A DNA stretch of 64,000 nucleotides from Thermoguttaceae bacterium (GTDB lineage: Bacteria > Planctomycetota > Planctomycetia > Pirellulales > Thermoguttaceae), in assembly GCA_025060325.1 (NCBI GenBank), contig JANXBW010000001.1, positions 186,001-250,000 on the forward strand, written 5' to 3'. How positions within the stretch are numbered: position 1 is the first letter of the stretch; each line of letters opens with the position of its first letter. The translations under genes were made by a program, and so were the position numbers. This document shows, piece after piece, positions 1 to 9,626 of this stretch. Under the pieces are notes generated by a model. That model was not told the DNA's origin, searched no databases, and saw only the letters and a list, made by a program, of their open reading frames with translations.

Positions 1-1374
1 GTACACTTTTACGGGGTTTACGCCGTCTGCGGCAACTCGGCGAATCACGTAGTCAACATTGCTCAAGGCCACAGTTTCCCAAATATGCATTCCCACGAGA
101 ACATCACCGGGCTGAATCCCCTGCTGGGCCGCTGGCCCCCCTACCCGGACCGCGGTCACCAGTAGCCCACCCCGATAACGGCTGCCGAAGCGTTGACGAA
201 ACTCCGCCTGAGACAGCGGCTCAAGCCTGAGCCCAAGGAGTTCCCAGTACCAATCGCTGGGTTTGCCCCGGCTCTCTTCGGCCGAGCGGAGTTTTAGCTC
301 AAACGAATGTCGTTCACCGTCTCGCAGGGCGGCGATCCGAACCAGCTCACCTGGGCTACGTTCCAAGATGGAGCGGTGGAAATCCATCGGCCGGCTAATT
401 GGCGAATCCCCCACCTCGACGATGAGATCCCCGGCCCGAAAGCCGGCTTCGGCCGCCGGGCTTCCCTCTGCAACTTTTTCCACTCGGGCGCCGTCGCTGC
501 GACCGGTCGGCTCAGGTTCCAAGACGAGCCCAGTCCATATGCGTTCCGAGTAGATCGACACCAAGAGCTGATTAACAACGGCGGCTACCTTGTCCGCCGG
601 GATGGCAAACCCGATCCCTTGCGCGCCGGCCCGAACGGCCACGTTTAGCCCAATCATTTCCCCCTGACGATTAAGCAGCGGGCCGCCGGAATTTCCCGGA
701 TTAATGCTGGCGTCCGTCTGGATGAGGTCATCGTAAAACTGGGCATCGGTCACCTGAACGGCTCGGTGCACAGCGCTAATAATGCCCCGCGTTGCGGTGT
801 GCTGGTAGCCGTAAGCGTTTCCTAAAGCCACGACAGGTTCGCCAGGCAATAGACCCGAAGACGTCCCCCAAGCGATGGGCTGCAAGGGTTCGTCCGGGTC
901 AATTTTGATAATGGCAATGTCCGTTTCGGCATCGCGGGCAACGCGGCGGGCGATATATTCTTTCCCGTTTGCCAAACTTACCTGGATCTCCTGGACGCCG
1001 TCCACAACATGATGATTGGTGACGATATAGCCGCGGGGATCGATAATGACACCGGTACCCATGCCGGCTATGCGGCGGGCTGACTCGCCCCGAGCCGCGA
1101 TCACAGCCCCCTCAAGCCGTTTCTCACCCCGGATACTGACCACCGCATGCCAGGCACGCTGGAGCGCCCGAACCGAGTCGATCTCCTCAGCCGTGGCCGC
1201 GCATACCAAGGAGAGTACGCCGTTGTTTGAGCCACACCAGGTGGCAAGGATCACCAGACAGGAAAAAAGGAAACCTGACCACTTACCGCGGCCAGCACAA
1301 AGGCGGCTAAAACAATCATTGGAAACCCAACGCGCCGGCGAAGGCAAATTCCTCGGGTGCAATTCTGGCATCAT
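1..1374 (-). CDS. HtrA/DegP-type trypsin-like serine protease with PDZ domains (C-terminus outside window)
   Basis: The reading frame is open from ATG at 1374 to the window edge (458 codons), so it is absent from the ORF track. Seen: a hydrophobic segment near residues 35-60 (FLFSCLVILATWC), probably a membrane anchor or signal, then a trypsin-like domain with TNHHVVD (His122), TDIAIIK (Asp152) and GNSGGPLL (Ser229). The spacing matches DegP. A PDZ domain follows (VEKVAEGSPAAEAGFRAGD) and a second PDZ-like segment (VRVGGPAAQQGIQPGD) runs into the edge. HtrA proteases degrade or refold damaged envelope proteins, and PDZ domains gate the protease. The catalytic triad is complete, so activity is expected. 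The exact C-terminus and number of PDZ domains cannot be seen. Another PDZ serine protease subfamily is the main alternative. Confidence 0.93.
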   Translation of the reverse strand, partial: MMPELHPRNLPSPARWVSNDCFSRLCAGRGKWSGFLFSCLVILATWCGSNNGVLSLVCAATAEEIDSVRALQRAWHAVVSIRGEKRLEGAVIAARGESARRIAGMGTGVIIDPRGYIVTNHHVVDGVQEIQVSLANGKEYIARRVARDAETDIAIIKIDPDEPLQPIAWGTSSGLLPGEPVVALGNAYGYQHTATRGIISAVHRAVQVTDAQFYDDLIQTDASINPGNSGGPLLNRQGEMIGLNVAVRAGAQGIGFAIPADKVAAVVNQLLVSIYSERIWTGLVLEPEPTGRSDGARVEKVAEGSPAAEAGFRAGDLIVEVGDSPISRPMDFHRSILERSPGELVRIAALRDGERHSFELKLRSAEESRGKPSDWYWELLGLRLEPLSQAEFRQRFGSRYRGGLLVTAVRVGGPAAQQGIQPGDVLVGMHIWETVALSNVDYVIRRVAADGVNPVKVY

Positions 1375-2086
1375 AGCGCGTGGAGGGCGTTTTCCAGGAT
1401 TCTGTGTGGACACGATCAAATTAGTGATCTTTTCCCCAGGGGCAGGAAATGCGAAAACAACAAATCCTGGGTGCCAGAATCTAATCGTCACCGAGCTAGG
1501 GGGAACTTAATCTCAAAGGAGAGTCCGGAGATTAGCGCCAACCCCCAGTGAAGGGCCTGGCTAGCCCGCGCCCATGTTTGGCAGTCCTGGGCTCTGCGTT
1601 CTGACCGCCGAAAGATCAACGTCGCCGAAAAAGTTGACCACGGCGGAGAACTTTGGGACCAAGACCGGCACCGGAAGAGGCAGGACCCAGAGGTTTCCCC
1701 CGCGGGTGTGCCGCGGAAGAAGATCGACGGGGGCTGAACTAGGCCTTAGTCCCTCGGCTCTCTACTCCTCCGGAGCCCACCTCCTAACTGGCTGTCCATG
1801 TTGCGGGACTGAATCCATGGTGCACGGTAGAGCTCTGCCGGGCAATTATCCCCCCTTTCCCCTCTCCTGGGTAATAACCTTCGCACGGGCACTCTTCCCG
1901 AGGGCTGTTTTCGCATCCCCTGTCGGGGGGGCTTCGGCCTCTTGCCCCCTCTTTTCACAGACAGCATTTAAGGCCACTTCACCGGCAAAAAATTGGAATC
2001 GGGTTGCGAGGGTAATTAGAATGCAAGCAAGATCGAGAAAAACGCATGAATAAACTTTAACGCTTCGAGAAACTCGGCCAAGAAGC
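1375..2086. other. Gene-free divergent intergenic region
   Basis: This lies between the divergent starts of the HtrA-like gene and the RCC1-like gene. The ORFs listed here (1046-1510, 1574-2053 and others) have no recognisable domain and overlap each other in opposing frames. Promoters for both genes are expected here, but I see no convincing -35/-10 pair. Confidence 0.5.
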
Positions 2087-3490
2087 ATGCTGCGGGTCTT
2101 CTTCGATAACCTGATCCTTAGTTTACGAAGACTTGAAATGCGGAGGAGGGTGCGCTTTCCGATACTGTTCATCTGTATCACTTGGGTGTACTCTCATTTT
2201 GTAAACTTAGCACACTGTCGTGGCGGCGAAGCCGTCACCGAACCGCCGATTGTTGCTATTCGGCCGAGTTACAAAGACCGTGCGGACCCGGTTTTCCGGA
2301 TCGATTCAGAGGAGATTCGTAATCTTCTGCGGCCACAAGTAGTTCCCGGTAGCTTTGAGGAAAAACTCTCGGTACCGGGTGGTTTCATCGTGTCTTGGGG
2401 CTCTGCGTGTACAGCGACATTCGCCGAGGTTTGCCGTGAACATTTAGTGGCCGTGTCCGGTGGGTGGTATCATGCTTTGGGCTTACGGGCCGACGGGTCT
2501 ATTGTCGCCTGGGGCGATAACTCTTACGGACAAACGAATGTACCCGAAGGCACCGGGTTTGCAGCCATTGCGGCAGGCGGATTCCACAGTTTGGCATTGA
2601 AGGCCGACGGAAGTATCGTCGCTTGGGGGGCCAACGACTTCGGCCAGGCCCTGCCCCCGCCGGACAAAGAGTTCGTCGCCATTGCGGCCGGCGGTTACCA
2701 CAGTTTGGGGCTTACCCGCGACGGTCGAGTGATTGGTTGGGGGGCAAATCACTACGGTCAGGCGGCAGCGCCTGCGGAAAGTAACTTTGTTGCCCTGGCG
2801 GCAGGAGCTTTTCACAGTGTGGCGCTTCGTCGGGATGGTTCTCTCGTCGCTTGGGGAGCAAATGAACACGGCCAAGCCACGCCGCCGGAGGGCAATGACT
2901 TTATTGCCGTGGCTGCCGGGGGATTCCACAGCTTGGCTCTCCGAAAAGACGGCAGCATCGTCGCTTGGGGAGCAAACGACTTCGGCCAGGCGACAGCGCT
3001 TGAGGGGGCCGGGTTCCGAGCTATCTCCGCCGGTCTATACCACAGCGTAGCCCTGCGAGACGACGGAACAGTGGTTCTGTGGGGATTTGACACGGGTGGC
3101 CCGGCTCAGGAGGTAGGGCAAGGATTTGTTTCCGTAGCTGCCGGCGGATACTGTAGTTACGCCCTTTCGCCCCAAGAAAGCTTTTGCGGTTGTGGAACCC
3201 CTGGCGAGGTGACACCCACGGGCTTTACCACGACGGCTGCCCAGCGGGATACGTTTGGATATTTGTCAGGTGGCGGGGCGGGCGCAGGCGCATTCAGTTT
3301 GGGCGGAATGGGCGGCTACTGGGGTGGCGGAGGAGGAACTCGCGGCGGAGGTGGTCCTTCGCCCGGACCGGAAGAACCGCCTTTCGTCATTCCCGAACCA
3401 GGGACATTCCTACTCGGTTTAGGAGTCTTGGGATCAAGCTTCGGGCTGTGGTTAGTCCGCAGGCAGAAATCCCGTCGACCAAGTAGCTGA
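2087..3490 (+). CDS. Secreted RCC1-like beta-propeller protein with PEP-CTERM sorting signal
   Basis: An N-terminal signal (RRVRFPILFICITWVYS) is followed by seven repeats of about 40 residues. Each has the pattern AxAAGGxHSLALxxDGSIVAWGxNxxGQ, which matches regulator-of-chromosome-condensation (RCC1) blades, and seven blades make a closed propeller. A glycine-rich linker (GGMGGYWGGGGGTRGGGG) leads to VIPEPGTFLLGLGVLGSSFGLWLVRRQ. That is a PEP-CTERM motif, a TM helix and a basic tail, the signal handled by exosortase/archaeosortase systems. No exosortase gene lies in this window. ATG at 2087 gives a long n-region; in-frame ATG at 2138 gives a more normal signal peptide and may be the true start. 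Ligand and function are unknown; an extracellular or surface role is inferred. Confidence 0.88.
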   Translation: MLRVFFDNLILSLRRLEMRRRVRFPILFICITWVYSHFVNLAHCRGGEAVTEPPIVAIRPSYKDRADPVFRIDSEEIRNLLRPQVVPGSFEEKLSVPGGFIVSWGSACTATFAEVCREHLVAVSGGWYHALGLRADGSIVAWGDNSYGQTNVPEGTGFAAIAAGGFHSLALKADGSIVAWGANDFGQALPPPDKEFVAIAAGGYHSLGLTRDGRVIGWGANHYGQAAAPAESNFVALAAGAFHSVALRRDGSLVAWGANEHGQATPPEGNDFIAVAAGGFHSLALRKDGSIVAWGANDFGQATALEGAGFRAISAGLYHSVALRDDGTVVLWGFDTGGPAQEVGQGFVSVAAGGYCSYALSPQESFCGCGTPGEVTPTGFTTTAAQRDTFGYLSGGGAGAGAFSLGGMGGYWGGGGGTRGGGGPSPGPEEPPFVIPEPGTFLLGLGVLGSSFGLWLVRRQKSRRPSS

Positions 3491-3611
3491 GGATTCTAAC
3501 TCTTTAGACTTGTCAACGGCGTCAGTTCCCACCAGCGTTAGTTAAAACTGCTGGTCTAAACACCCAAGCCAATTCTGGGCCGGGCAAATAAACACGGCGC
3601 GACATGCCGTT

Positions 3612-4499
3612 TTACTTGGAGCGGCGCACCCCAACTAAGGCAGGAATTGGCCTTGTTAGCAGGGAGTCCGACGGTCGGTTAATGATCCGGTACTCGCCAG
3701 TAGCATCTCTTACGATAGCGAACGCCGAACCCCCTCCGTCTAACTGAATTGCTTCCCACGCCCCCTTGTCCCGCAAAAGCTCTGCAAGTTCTCGGCAGTT
3801 GACGCCCTCGCTCCATCCCCGTCGTCTCCCATCCACCACCATTAAGATGCCCGTTCGTCGATCTCGGGTGACACCGACGGCGCAGCGAGGAGCCAGTTCG
3901 CCACCTTCGCCCGGAAGAATCTTGCCCTCAAGAACGAGAGGACCAAACCCAGAGATGGCAAGTTGGGCCGGAACTTCTTCCCGAAGATTGCCAATCCGAG
4001 GCTCGCCCGAGGGCGTAAACCAAAACGACCAATGTGCCGGATCAGGCTTACTAATCGTCTTTCCCTCCCGACAGACCCATCCACATATGTCAACAATTGG
4101 CGAGCGAAAAGCTTCCAATTTTTCCTCGCGTTTATCGCCCCCTTTGCGATCTTCCCGTGGCGAAACAGCCCAAGCATCCGCATGGATGGCCACGAGTAAA
4201 CCCGCTCGCCGGGCAAGAACCACCGGGTCAACCAGCGATGCTTCGCTGGGACCAGGACCGTCGTTGTCAGGCGCTATTGCCACATCCCACTTCAAATCTG
4301 GATGATCCGTGGGGACCAAAAACGAAAACACCCTGATCAGTCGTGGGTGGTAGCGAACTTCGACCTGAACCTTGATGGCAGGGTGCGCAGGAATTAGGCG
4401 GTCCTCCGCAAGCGCCGTGTAGGTGTTGATAAGCGCGGAGCTTGCGCTTAGAAAAACCGACAGGGACAGTAAGAACCTTAAATCAGGATTCGCAGGCAT
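3612..4499 (-). CDS. Phosphodiester glycosidase family (NAGPA/DUF2233-like) secreted protein
   Basis: The signal peptide is FLLSLSVFLSASSALINTYTALA. The C-terminal half carries the family hallmark region: VGVTRDRRTGILMVVDGRR, then WEAIQLDGGGSAFAIV. The DGGGS block is typical of the domain shared with mammalian N-acetylglucosamine-1-phosphodiester alpha-N-acetylglucosaminidase and bacterial exopolysaccharide proteins. An upstream VAIHADAWAVSPRED segment corresponds to the usual N-terminal active-site strand. The track begins at TTG 4505; ATG at 4499 is preferred (295 aa). It starts about 50 bp after the stop of the 1001-aa F5/8-propeller gene on the same strand, so co-transcription is likely. 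The substrate is not readable; a sugar phosphodiester or capped saccharide is inferred. Confidence 0.8.
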   Translation of the reverse strand: MPANPDLRFLLSLSVFLSASSALINTYTALAEDRLIPAHPAIKVQVEVRYHPRLIRVFSFLVPTDHPDLKWDVAIAPDNDGPGPSEASLVDPVVLARRAGLLVAIHADAWAVSPREDRKGGDKREEKLEAFRSPIVDICGWVCREGKTISKPDPAHWSFWFTPSGEPRIGNLREEVPAQLAISGFGPLVLEGKILPGEGGELAPRCAVGVTRDRRTGILMVVDGRRRGWSEGVNCRELAELLRDKGAWEAIQLDGGGSAFAIVRDATGEYRIINRPSDSLLTRPIPALVGVRRSK

Positions 4500-4549
4500 C
4501 ACCAAGCTCGCAAATCAACCTCAGTCGGCCAATACTTATTCGACAACAA

Positions 4550-7500
4550 CTATTTGATTTGTGACATCGCTTGGAGCTGTAGACTGGCTCCCAACCACCA
4601 CTGCCGTAACGACTCGAGCTCGGCCTCCTGGCCGTCGCTAAAATGCCCCTGCCGCTGGGCGTAAGTATCCATCCATGTCAGAAGCCTATTCCAGCTGTCA
4701 GCATCAAGGGCAAGCTTCGTATGAAGCGGATCGGTCCGCAAGTACTCGACCAGCCGACTTCTCCGGGCGGGACAATCGCCGGGGAGGGACCGGTCGCGCT
4801 CGAAAGCCAGCTTCTCTAGGTCTCGGTCGGCAAAGGCTAAGAGGGAATCGTAACTTTGCCCCGGCCGAAGGTCTAATTGAGCAGCTCTGGGATTGTCGAC
4901 ACCCGGTTGATGACACTCTACGCAATATCGGTCAAGCACCGGCTGAACCAGCCGATCGTAGCGTAAAGGCCACGAACCACTCGGCCCAGGCACGGGCACC
5001 ACTGGACCGGAGCGAGCCGCCATGGGAAACCTGCGCACGCTGGGAGCTTCTTCCCGACCTTCATGGCAACCAATACATCCCAAGATTTGACCGGTCTGAA
5101 CATAGGTGAGGCTTCGCATTGTCCGAAGGGCAAAGCCCTGCTCATCTACAAGCTGGAAGAAAACAGGCACCCCGGCGGGGACCGCGAAATAAGCAGAGCC
5201 GTCTTCCGCCACTGGCACAGTTCCAATCACAAACTTACCAGGATCCTCTTTGGAGACGCCAATCGGCGGCACATTCATGTGCGGCTGGACTTTAGGCGGA
5301 ACACCAATAATGCGAAGGTACTTGACGGCACCTCGGGCAATCTCCTCCGAACCGCGATAGACATCGGTCACGTAATAGTAACCAGCCCCTGGGCCAGCCA
5401 TTCGGAAATGGTCCGGCAATTGGGGCGGCTTGGGCCGGGGACGAATCGGCAACGGGTAGAAACTTCCAATCTCCGGGTCACGGTGGAGAAGTTCCATGTT
5501 TCCAAAGCGATCCAAAAGGTATATCCCTGTCGGATTGGCGGGGTTTCGTTCATCTACTACAAAAGTATGCTGCGGCAGCGGCCGATCGCTCCATGCTACC
5601 AAGTAAAAGTCCTCGGAAAGAGGATACGGATTGACGAAGTAATGTTCCGGCCAGCCTTCCGTTTCGGGAAAACATACTTCAGGAGTGATGCGCTCAATCG
5701 GCCGGTCGAATTCCGTACCTAAAGCCCTCTCCAAAAGCGCCAAGCTTCCCCCGAGGATGCTATGGTGGGCCGAGGCAGTAAATAGCCATTTTGTTGACCC
5801 AGGGACCGGCCGAGCTTCGAAAACGCATTGCGGCCGATATGTAAAGTTGCCATAAACAAGCTGGGGATTAGTGCCATCCGGATTACACGACCAAAGACTC
5901 ATAAATGGCCCATTGAACCGGTCGATGTAATCCCACCGCGCGTAAAAGATGCGTCCGTCGGGCCCCACAGCGGGAGTCCACTCAAAATTCTCAAAGGCGG
6001 AAATGGGCCAGATTCGCTCACCGTTTTTATCCATCCGATGGAGTGTAAAGACCGGTACCGGCCGCCAATTGTCCCCCCCACACCGCACATAACTATCAGG
6101 GCGGGCATCACCCGCTGACACCGAAGGATCCGCCGGCCGACGCTGATCGTAGCTCCACGGGCCGACAGCCAGAGCAACCCCTTTCCGCGTCGACAAAAAC
6201 ACTATGTCGCCATTTGGCAAATAGCGAGGACTAAAGTGATCGTATTTTCCCCATGTCAAACGACGGACCTCCTTGCCGTCAACGGTCATTTCGTAAAGAT
6301 GGTAGAAACCGTCTTCTGGCAGATTGTTTTTGTCTACTTTGTTCGCGATCTCGAATGTGCCAGGATAATGTCGAGCAAATGAAAAGATGACTCGTTTCCC
6401 GTCGTAGGAAACGTCCGGGTCAAGAAAGCTACCCGGCGGAAATCCCTTAGTGAGCAACCGGACGGTAGCCTGAGGGGTCTTAAAGTTCTCAAGAAGATAC
6501 ACTCCCCCACCCGGCCGAAGCCACCATCCGTAATACTGGTCCGACATGTGCGGAAAAGCCGGCGGCACTCGCTTAATCAAGATCATCCGGTCAAAATCGA
6601 GAAGCGGGTTGCGAAAGGCAAGCTCGCGCACTATTGTCCGTGCCTCACGATAAATGCCAAGGAGTTTATTCCCCGGCTCATCCTCAGCACCCAGAGCGGT
6701 GGCTCCATTGTTCCGGTCTCGTCGCTGCCTAGTCGACGAATCCCGGGAGCAGAGACTTTCCAGCTCCTGTAAATCCGCGGCCAACTTGGCCAGTCTTTCC
6801 GCAGAAACCCGAGTGTCGAGGCCAAGCTCTGCCAATTTACTTGCAAGTTTTTGACCCCTCTGTAAGACCCAGCTCACAACCGCGGCATCTGGAAAGGCCT
6901 CTCCTCGAGCGACCTGATGGCGGACCGACCACTGGCTCACACTACTTTGGGTGGCCGGGCGGTTAAGTGCCAAGTTTGCGCCCGTCTCACCGTACACTTC
7001 CACTTCATCGAGATGAAAATAGTCCGTCCCCGGGAGCCCAAGTTTCACCCAGCGAGCCAGCTGGCCGTTAAGCGAAACGGTAAGTGGTGGCCCTGTGTTG
7101 CCCCCGTAAAACACCGTCCCGTCATGTTGATAAACTTGGCGCCACTCCCGGCCATTCTCCGACAGGAAGATCTGAATGAACCGATTCCTCTCACCGCAAG
7201 CATCGCAGCGGTTGTGGATGACAATTCGCTCCAGCCGGTACACCTCTCCAAGGTCCACCTGCCACCACGGGTTTGGTTCGTGGGCCGTGTGAAAACCCCA
7301 CTTCCCGGTGATCACCCCATCACAACCGCCCAGCGCGTCCTCCTCGGGCTTAACCTGGCCACCCGCCGGGGTAGCTCGGCTACGCAAATAATCGCTGCGA
7401 AGCCAGTCAGCTTCTAGCTGTTTTTGCGTCCACGCGGGCAGTCGAGGGCCATCCTCATCGTCGGCACGCACTGGTAGAGTGACAAAGCAGCCAGCGGCTG

Positions 7501-7555
7501 CGGCGCAAGCAGCATGCATCAAGAGCTGTTTCCATGATGAAAGCCAACTTGTCAT
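4550..7555 (-). CDS. Secreted multidomain protein: F5/8 type C domain, TolB/WD40-like propeller, hydrazine-synthase-alpha-like region, CxxCH haem motifs
   Basis: A signal peptide (LLMHAACAAAAGCFVTLPVRA) is followed by a discoidin/F5-8C-like module at about 45-190 (WWQVDLGEVYRLERIVIHNR, FHLDEVEVYGE). Around 370-600 are propeller strands (FLDPDVSYDGKRVIFSF, HFSPRYLPNGDIVFLSTR, WTPAVGPDGRIFYARWD). The later region resembles the hydrazine synthase alpha subunit middle domain found in many planctomycete proteins. Two c-type haem motifs follow, CIGCH (about 829-833) and YCVECH (about 880-884). The C-terminus resembles a planctomycete cytochrome-c cap. The track starts at TTG 7561; ATG at 7555 is preferred, with AAGGG upstream. 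It is probably extracytoplasmic and redox-active or carbohydrate-binding. It is unlikely to be an anammox enzyme, because no other hzs genes are present. Confidence 0.82.
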   Translation of the reverse strand: MTSWLSSWKQLLMHAACAAAAGCFVTLPVRADDEDGPRLPAWTQKQLEADWLRSDYLRSRATPAGGQVKPEEDALGGCDGVITGKWGFHTAHEPNPWWQVDLGEVYRLERIVIHNRCDACGERNRFIQIFLSENGREWRQVYQHDGTVFYGGNTGPPLTVSLNGQLARWVKLGLPGTDYFHLDEVEVYGETGANLALNRPATQSSVSQWSVRHQVARGEAFPDAAVVSWVLQRGQKLASKLAELGLDTRVSAERLAKLAADLQELESLCSRDSSTRQRRDRNNGATALGAEDEPGNKLLGIYREARTIVRELAFRNPLLDFDRMILIKRVPPAFPHMSDQYYGWWLRPGGGVYLLENFKTPQATVRLLTKGFPPGSFLDPDVSYDGKRVIFSFARHYPGTFEIANKVDKNNLPEDGFYHLYEMTVDGKEVRRLTWGKYDHFSPRYLPNGDIVFLSTRKGVALAVGPWSYDQRRPADPSVSAGDARPDSYVRCGGDNWRPVPVFTLHRMDKNGERIWPISAFENFEWTPAVGPDGRIFYARWDYIDRFNGPFMSLWSCNPDGTNPQLVYGNFTYRPQCVFEARPVPGSTKWLFTASAHHSILGGSLALLERALGTEFDRPIERITPEVCFPETEGWPEHYFVNPYPLSEDFYLVAWSDRPLPQHTFVVDERNPANPTGIYLLDRFGNMELLHRDPEIGSFYPLPIRPRPKPPQLPDHFRMAGPGAGYYYVTDVYRGSEEIARGAVKYLRIIGVPPKVQPHMNVPPIGVSKEDPGKFVIGTVPVAEDGSAYFAVPAGVPVFFQLVDEQGFALRTMRSLTYVQTGQILGCIGCHEGREEAPSVRRFPMAARSGPVVPVPGPSGSWPLRYDRLVQPVLDRYCVECHQPGVDNPRAAQLDLRPGQSYDSLLAFADRDLEKLAFERDRSLPGDCPARRSRLVEYLRTDPLHTKLALDADSWNRLLTWMDTYAQRQGHFSDGQEAELESLRQWWLGASLQLQAMSQIK

Positions 7556-7850
7556 GAGCAATTCCCTTCGAACACTTGACCTGCCTCCAGTTACACCACC
7601 ACGCCCTTGTTAATTCGCGGCATTGACTCGCAGAACGGCTCCAGCGATCTTGACCCTTGGACGTAGGCGCCAATGGCATCCGACCTAGCCAGCTTCTGTT
7701 CCGGAAAAGCAACATCCGGGGGACATCTCAATCTTCCACCTTGCCGGAGGCGTCATCGCCTGCGTTGACCAAATAGCGCCTTCCCCCATATTTGCGACTG
7801 CGAAACAGCCCCCTTAGCCTCAAAACCTTAAGTGTTCATGCCACTGCACG

Positions 7851-8708
7851 TTAACGGAGGGGAATTGTCGGGGATAATCGCCGTCCCACTCTGTCGGTTA
7901 AATAAGTTTGGAAGGGGCCATGCTCCGGCCGTAGATCCAACACAAAGCCTTGGAGTGTTCCCTGGCGATCAAGCCGCACCGGTTGACGCACCGGTGGCGC
8001 CCCGGCCGACTCGATCACCCAAAAGTAAGGGGCGTTGGGCTCCGGTTCACCCTGGACCCACCGATAATCGACACTAAACCCCATGGCCGTGCCGGTTGGC
8101 AGAAGCTGAGGCAAAGCCACTCCGGCGGACAGCTGAATCGCAAAAGCCGCTTCCGGCGACTGACCACTTGGTCCTCGAGAAACCGTCTGCCGGCTTAGCT
8201 CTGGTTGACTGGCTCGTTCAGGCGACGCCAAGGGGTAGGGCCGCGGCTGCTGGCCGGCATCCAAAGACGCTGCTGGCCGGCGATACGGAGAAGATCCTGC
8301 ACCTTCATCGGGCAGTCTTGCTTCAGTGCTTGTCTCTCCGGTAGCTCCCTCATGTTTGAGCAGCCCTCCCTCGGCAGGCGCCGCAGGGAGCTCGGCTGTT
8401 GCCAGCCGGTCTTCTTCCCCGACACTTTTAGCGGCTGGCATTTGAGACACCTCCCCACCGACCGGCGTCTTAGCCGGAGTCCCTGTCTCGGATCGGGCGC
8501 CTAACGGCGAACCAGGGGAGCTTGCAGGCCCCTGGGCGCCAGCTTGCAACTTAGTGGCAGTGTCGTAACCGGTTTCGCACGCCGAGATGGTCGCCAGAAC
8601 AAGAAGCCCGCATAGGAACCAGACGCACCGGAGACCTACTTTAGGACTAGAGGGGGAAATCACAAGATCGGGCGGCTCTCCCGGTTTCAGACCCAAACAC
8701 CCTTTCAT
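7851..8708 (-). CDS. Putative lipoprotein of unknown function
   Basis: The track opens the ORF at 8765, but ATG at 8708 sits behind a strong Shine-Dalgarno (GGGAGGGAGGTG), so I use it (285 aa). A hydrophobic helix (CVWFLCGLLVLATISAC) ends in ISAC, a lipobox-like site, suggesting lipid attachment at that cysteine. Residues of roughly 55-190 are low-complexity, rich in Pro, Ala, Gly and Ser. The last 90 residues are folded-looking (MGFSVDYRWVQGEPEPNAPYFWVIESAG, GFVLDLRPEHGPFQTYL) and hold the only conserved-looking core. I do not recognise the family. It lies upstream of the haem/propeller gene on the same strand, about 295 bp away, so any operon link is weak. Confidence 0.6.
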   Translation of the reverse strand: MKGCLGLKPGEPPDLVISPSSPKVGLRCVWFLCGLLVLATISACETGYDTATKLQAGAQGPASSPGSPLGARSETGTPAKTPVGGEVSQMPAAKSVGEEDRLATAELPAAPAEGGLLKHEGATGETSTEARLPDEGAGSSPYRRPAASLDAGQQPRPYPLASPERASQPELSRQTVSRGPSGQSPEAAFAIQLSAGVALPQLLPTGTAMGFSVDYRWVQGEPEPNAPYFWVIESAGAPPVRQPVRLDRQGTLQGFVLDLRPEHGPFQTYLTDRVGRRLSPTIPLR

Positions 8709-9626
8709 ACTCCACACCTCCCTCCCTTCAAGTTTCCCGGGGCGGCACTCCGGAATGGATCGCACGCTGGCGGAAGCTGATTCTTTCGCTCTACTAGAGC
8801 GAGGAGGATCGCCGCAAGTCCAAGGGCGCTTGAGACTGGGGTCACTCTCAAGCCGGTTTTGTGCTTAGGTTAAATCACACTCTGCCCCTGCAGTCCCTTC
8901 TGCTCAAACCCAATATCCGTTCTCTACTCCCTTGCGGCCAACCCGCACCTTCCGGCAACCGCCGGCTGCGGCCGACCGCCCTATTATCCAGTTTAAAGTA
9001 GGGCAGGTGCTCCTAAAAAACATTGCGGCGGTTTGCTGCTTACGCGGCAACCCCTGCAGGACCCCACCTTCGTAGTGTCATCACGAATCGCACCAGCCGC
9101 CCTCCTTTGGTACGCACCCAGAGTAAACCGCCCGTCCACGATCACCGGCCCTTGGTCCAGAGCGCAGAAGCCCTCAAGTAAGAACTCCCTTATAAGCCAA
9201 AAGATTCTTTGGATCGGCACTCGGTCTGCGTTTATCCCAGCCGGAGAAGATCAAGAAACTCAAACGCTGCGACAGTTAGCCCGCCAGAGCCAAAGTTGTA
9301 CACTTCGATTGGCCTTTCCAAACGACAAATCAAGAGGCACTCGATCAAGTCAGACTTCTCTAAAAGTGTTTCGGACATTGAATCGGGGTTGGCAGCCTAG
9401 GGCAATCGTAACAAAAATCGTCTGCCCGACCTCGAAGATGTTGTTGCCTTCGCGGGAGCTTGCAGCCATAATTGTTGCATTTGTTAGTCTGCTCTTGATT
9501 AAGGCGAGGAGCGGCAAGCCAAAAGATTGCTGCTTTCTCATTTTGGAGGAGGGCTGGGCGATCGCCTCGACGGGAGATTTGCCGAGCTTTTGACCATTAT
9601 GTTGATTCTTTTCGGAGGAAGGGCTA
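8709..9626. other. Gene-poor divergent intergenic region
   Basis: About 0.9 kb between the divergent lipoprotein gene and the 774-aa secreted protein gene. The 186-aa ORF at 9033-9593 lacks a recognisable domain and a clear ribosome site, and I do not accept it. The final 20 bases hold the Shine-Dalgarno of the next gene (GGAGGAAGGG). Confidence 0.45.

Noticed and set aside
1517-1531. AGGAGAGTCCGGAGA, similar to the RNase P RNA P4 strand
   Set aside because: The second P4 strand and other conserved rnpB blocks are not seen nearby.
5063-5722. 219-aa plus-strand ORF
   Set aside because: Lies fully inside the 1001-aa minus-strand gene; no domain or ribosome site, so a shadow.
4550-7555. Anammox hydrazine synthase
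   Set aside because: Only a domain-level resemblance with a few haem motifs; no beta/gamma subunits or other anammox genes in the window.
9033-9593. 186-aa ORF in the 9-kb intergenic region
   Set aside because: No recognisable domain, no signal, no clear ribosome site, and competing ORFs on the other strand.
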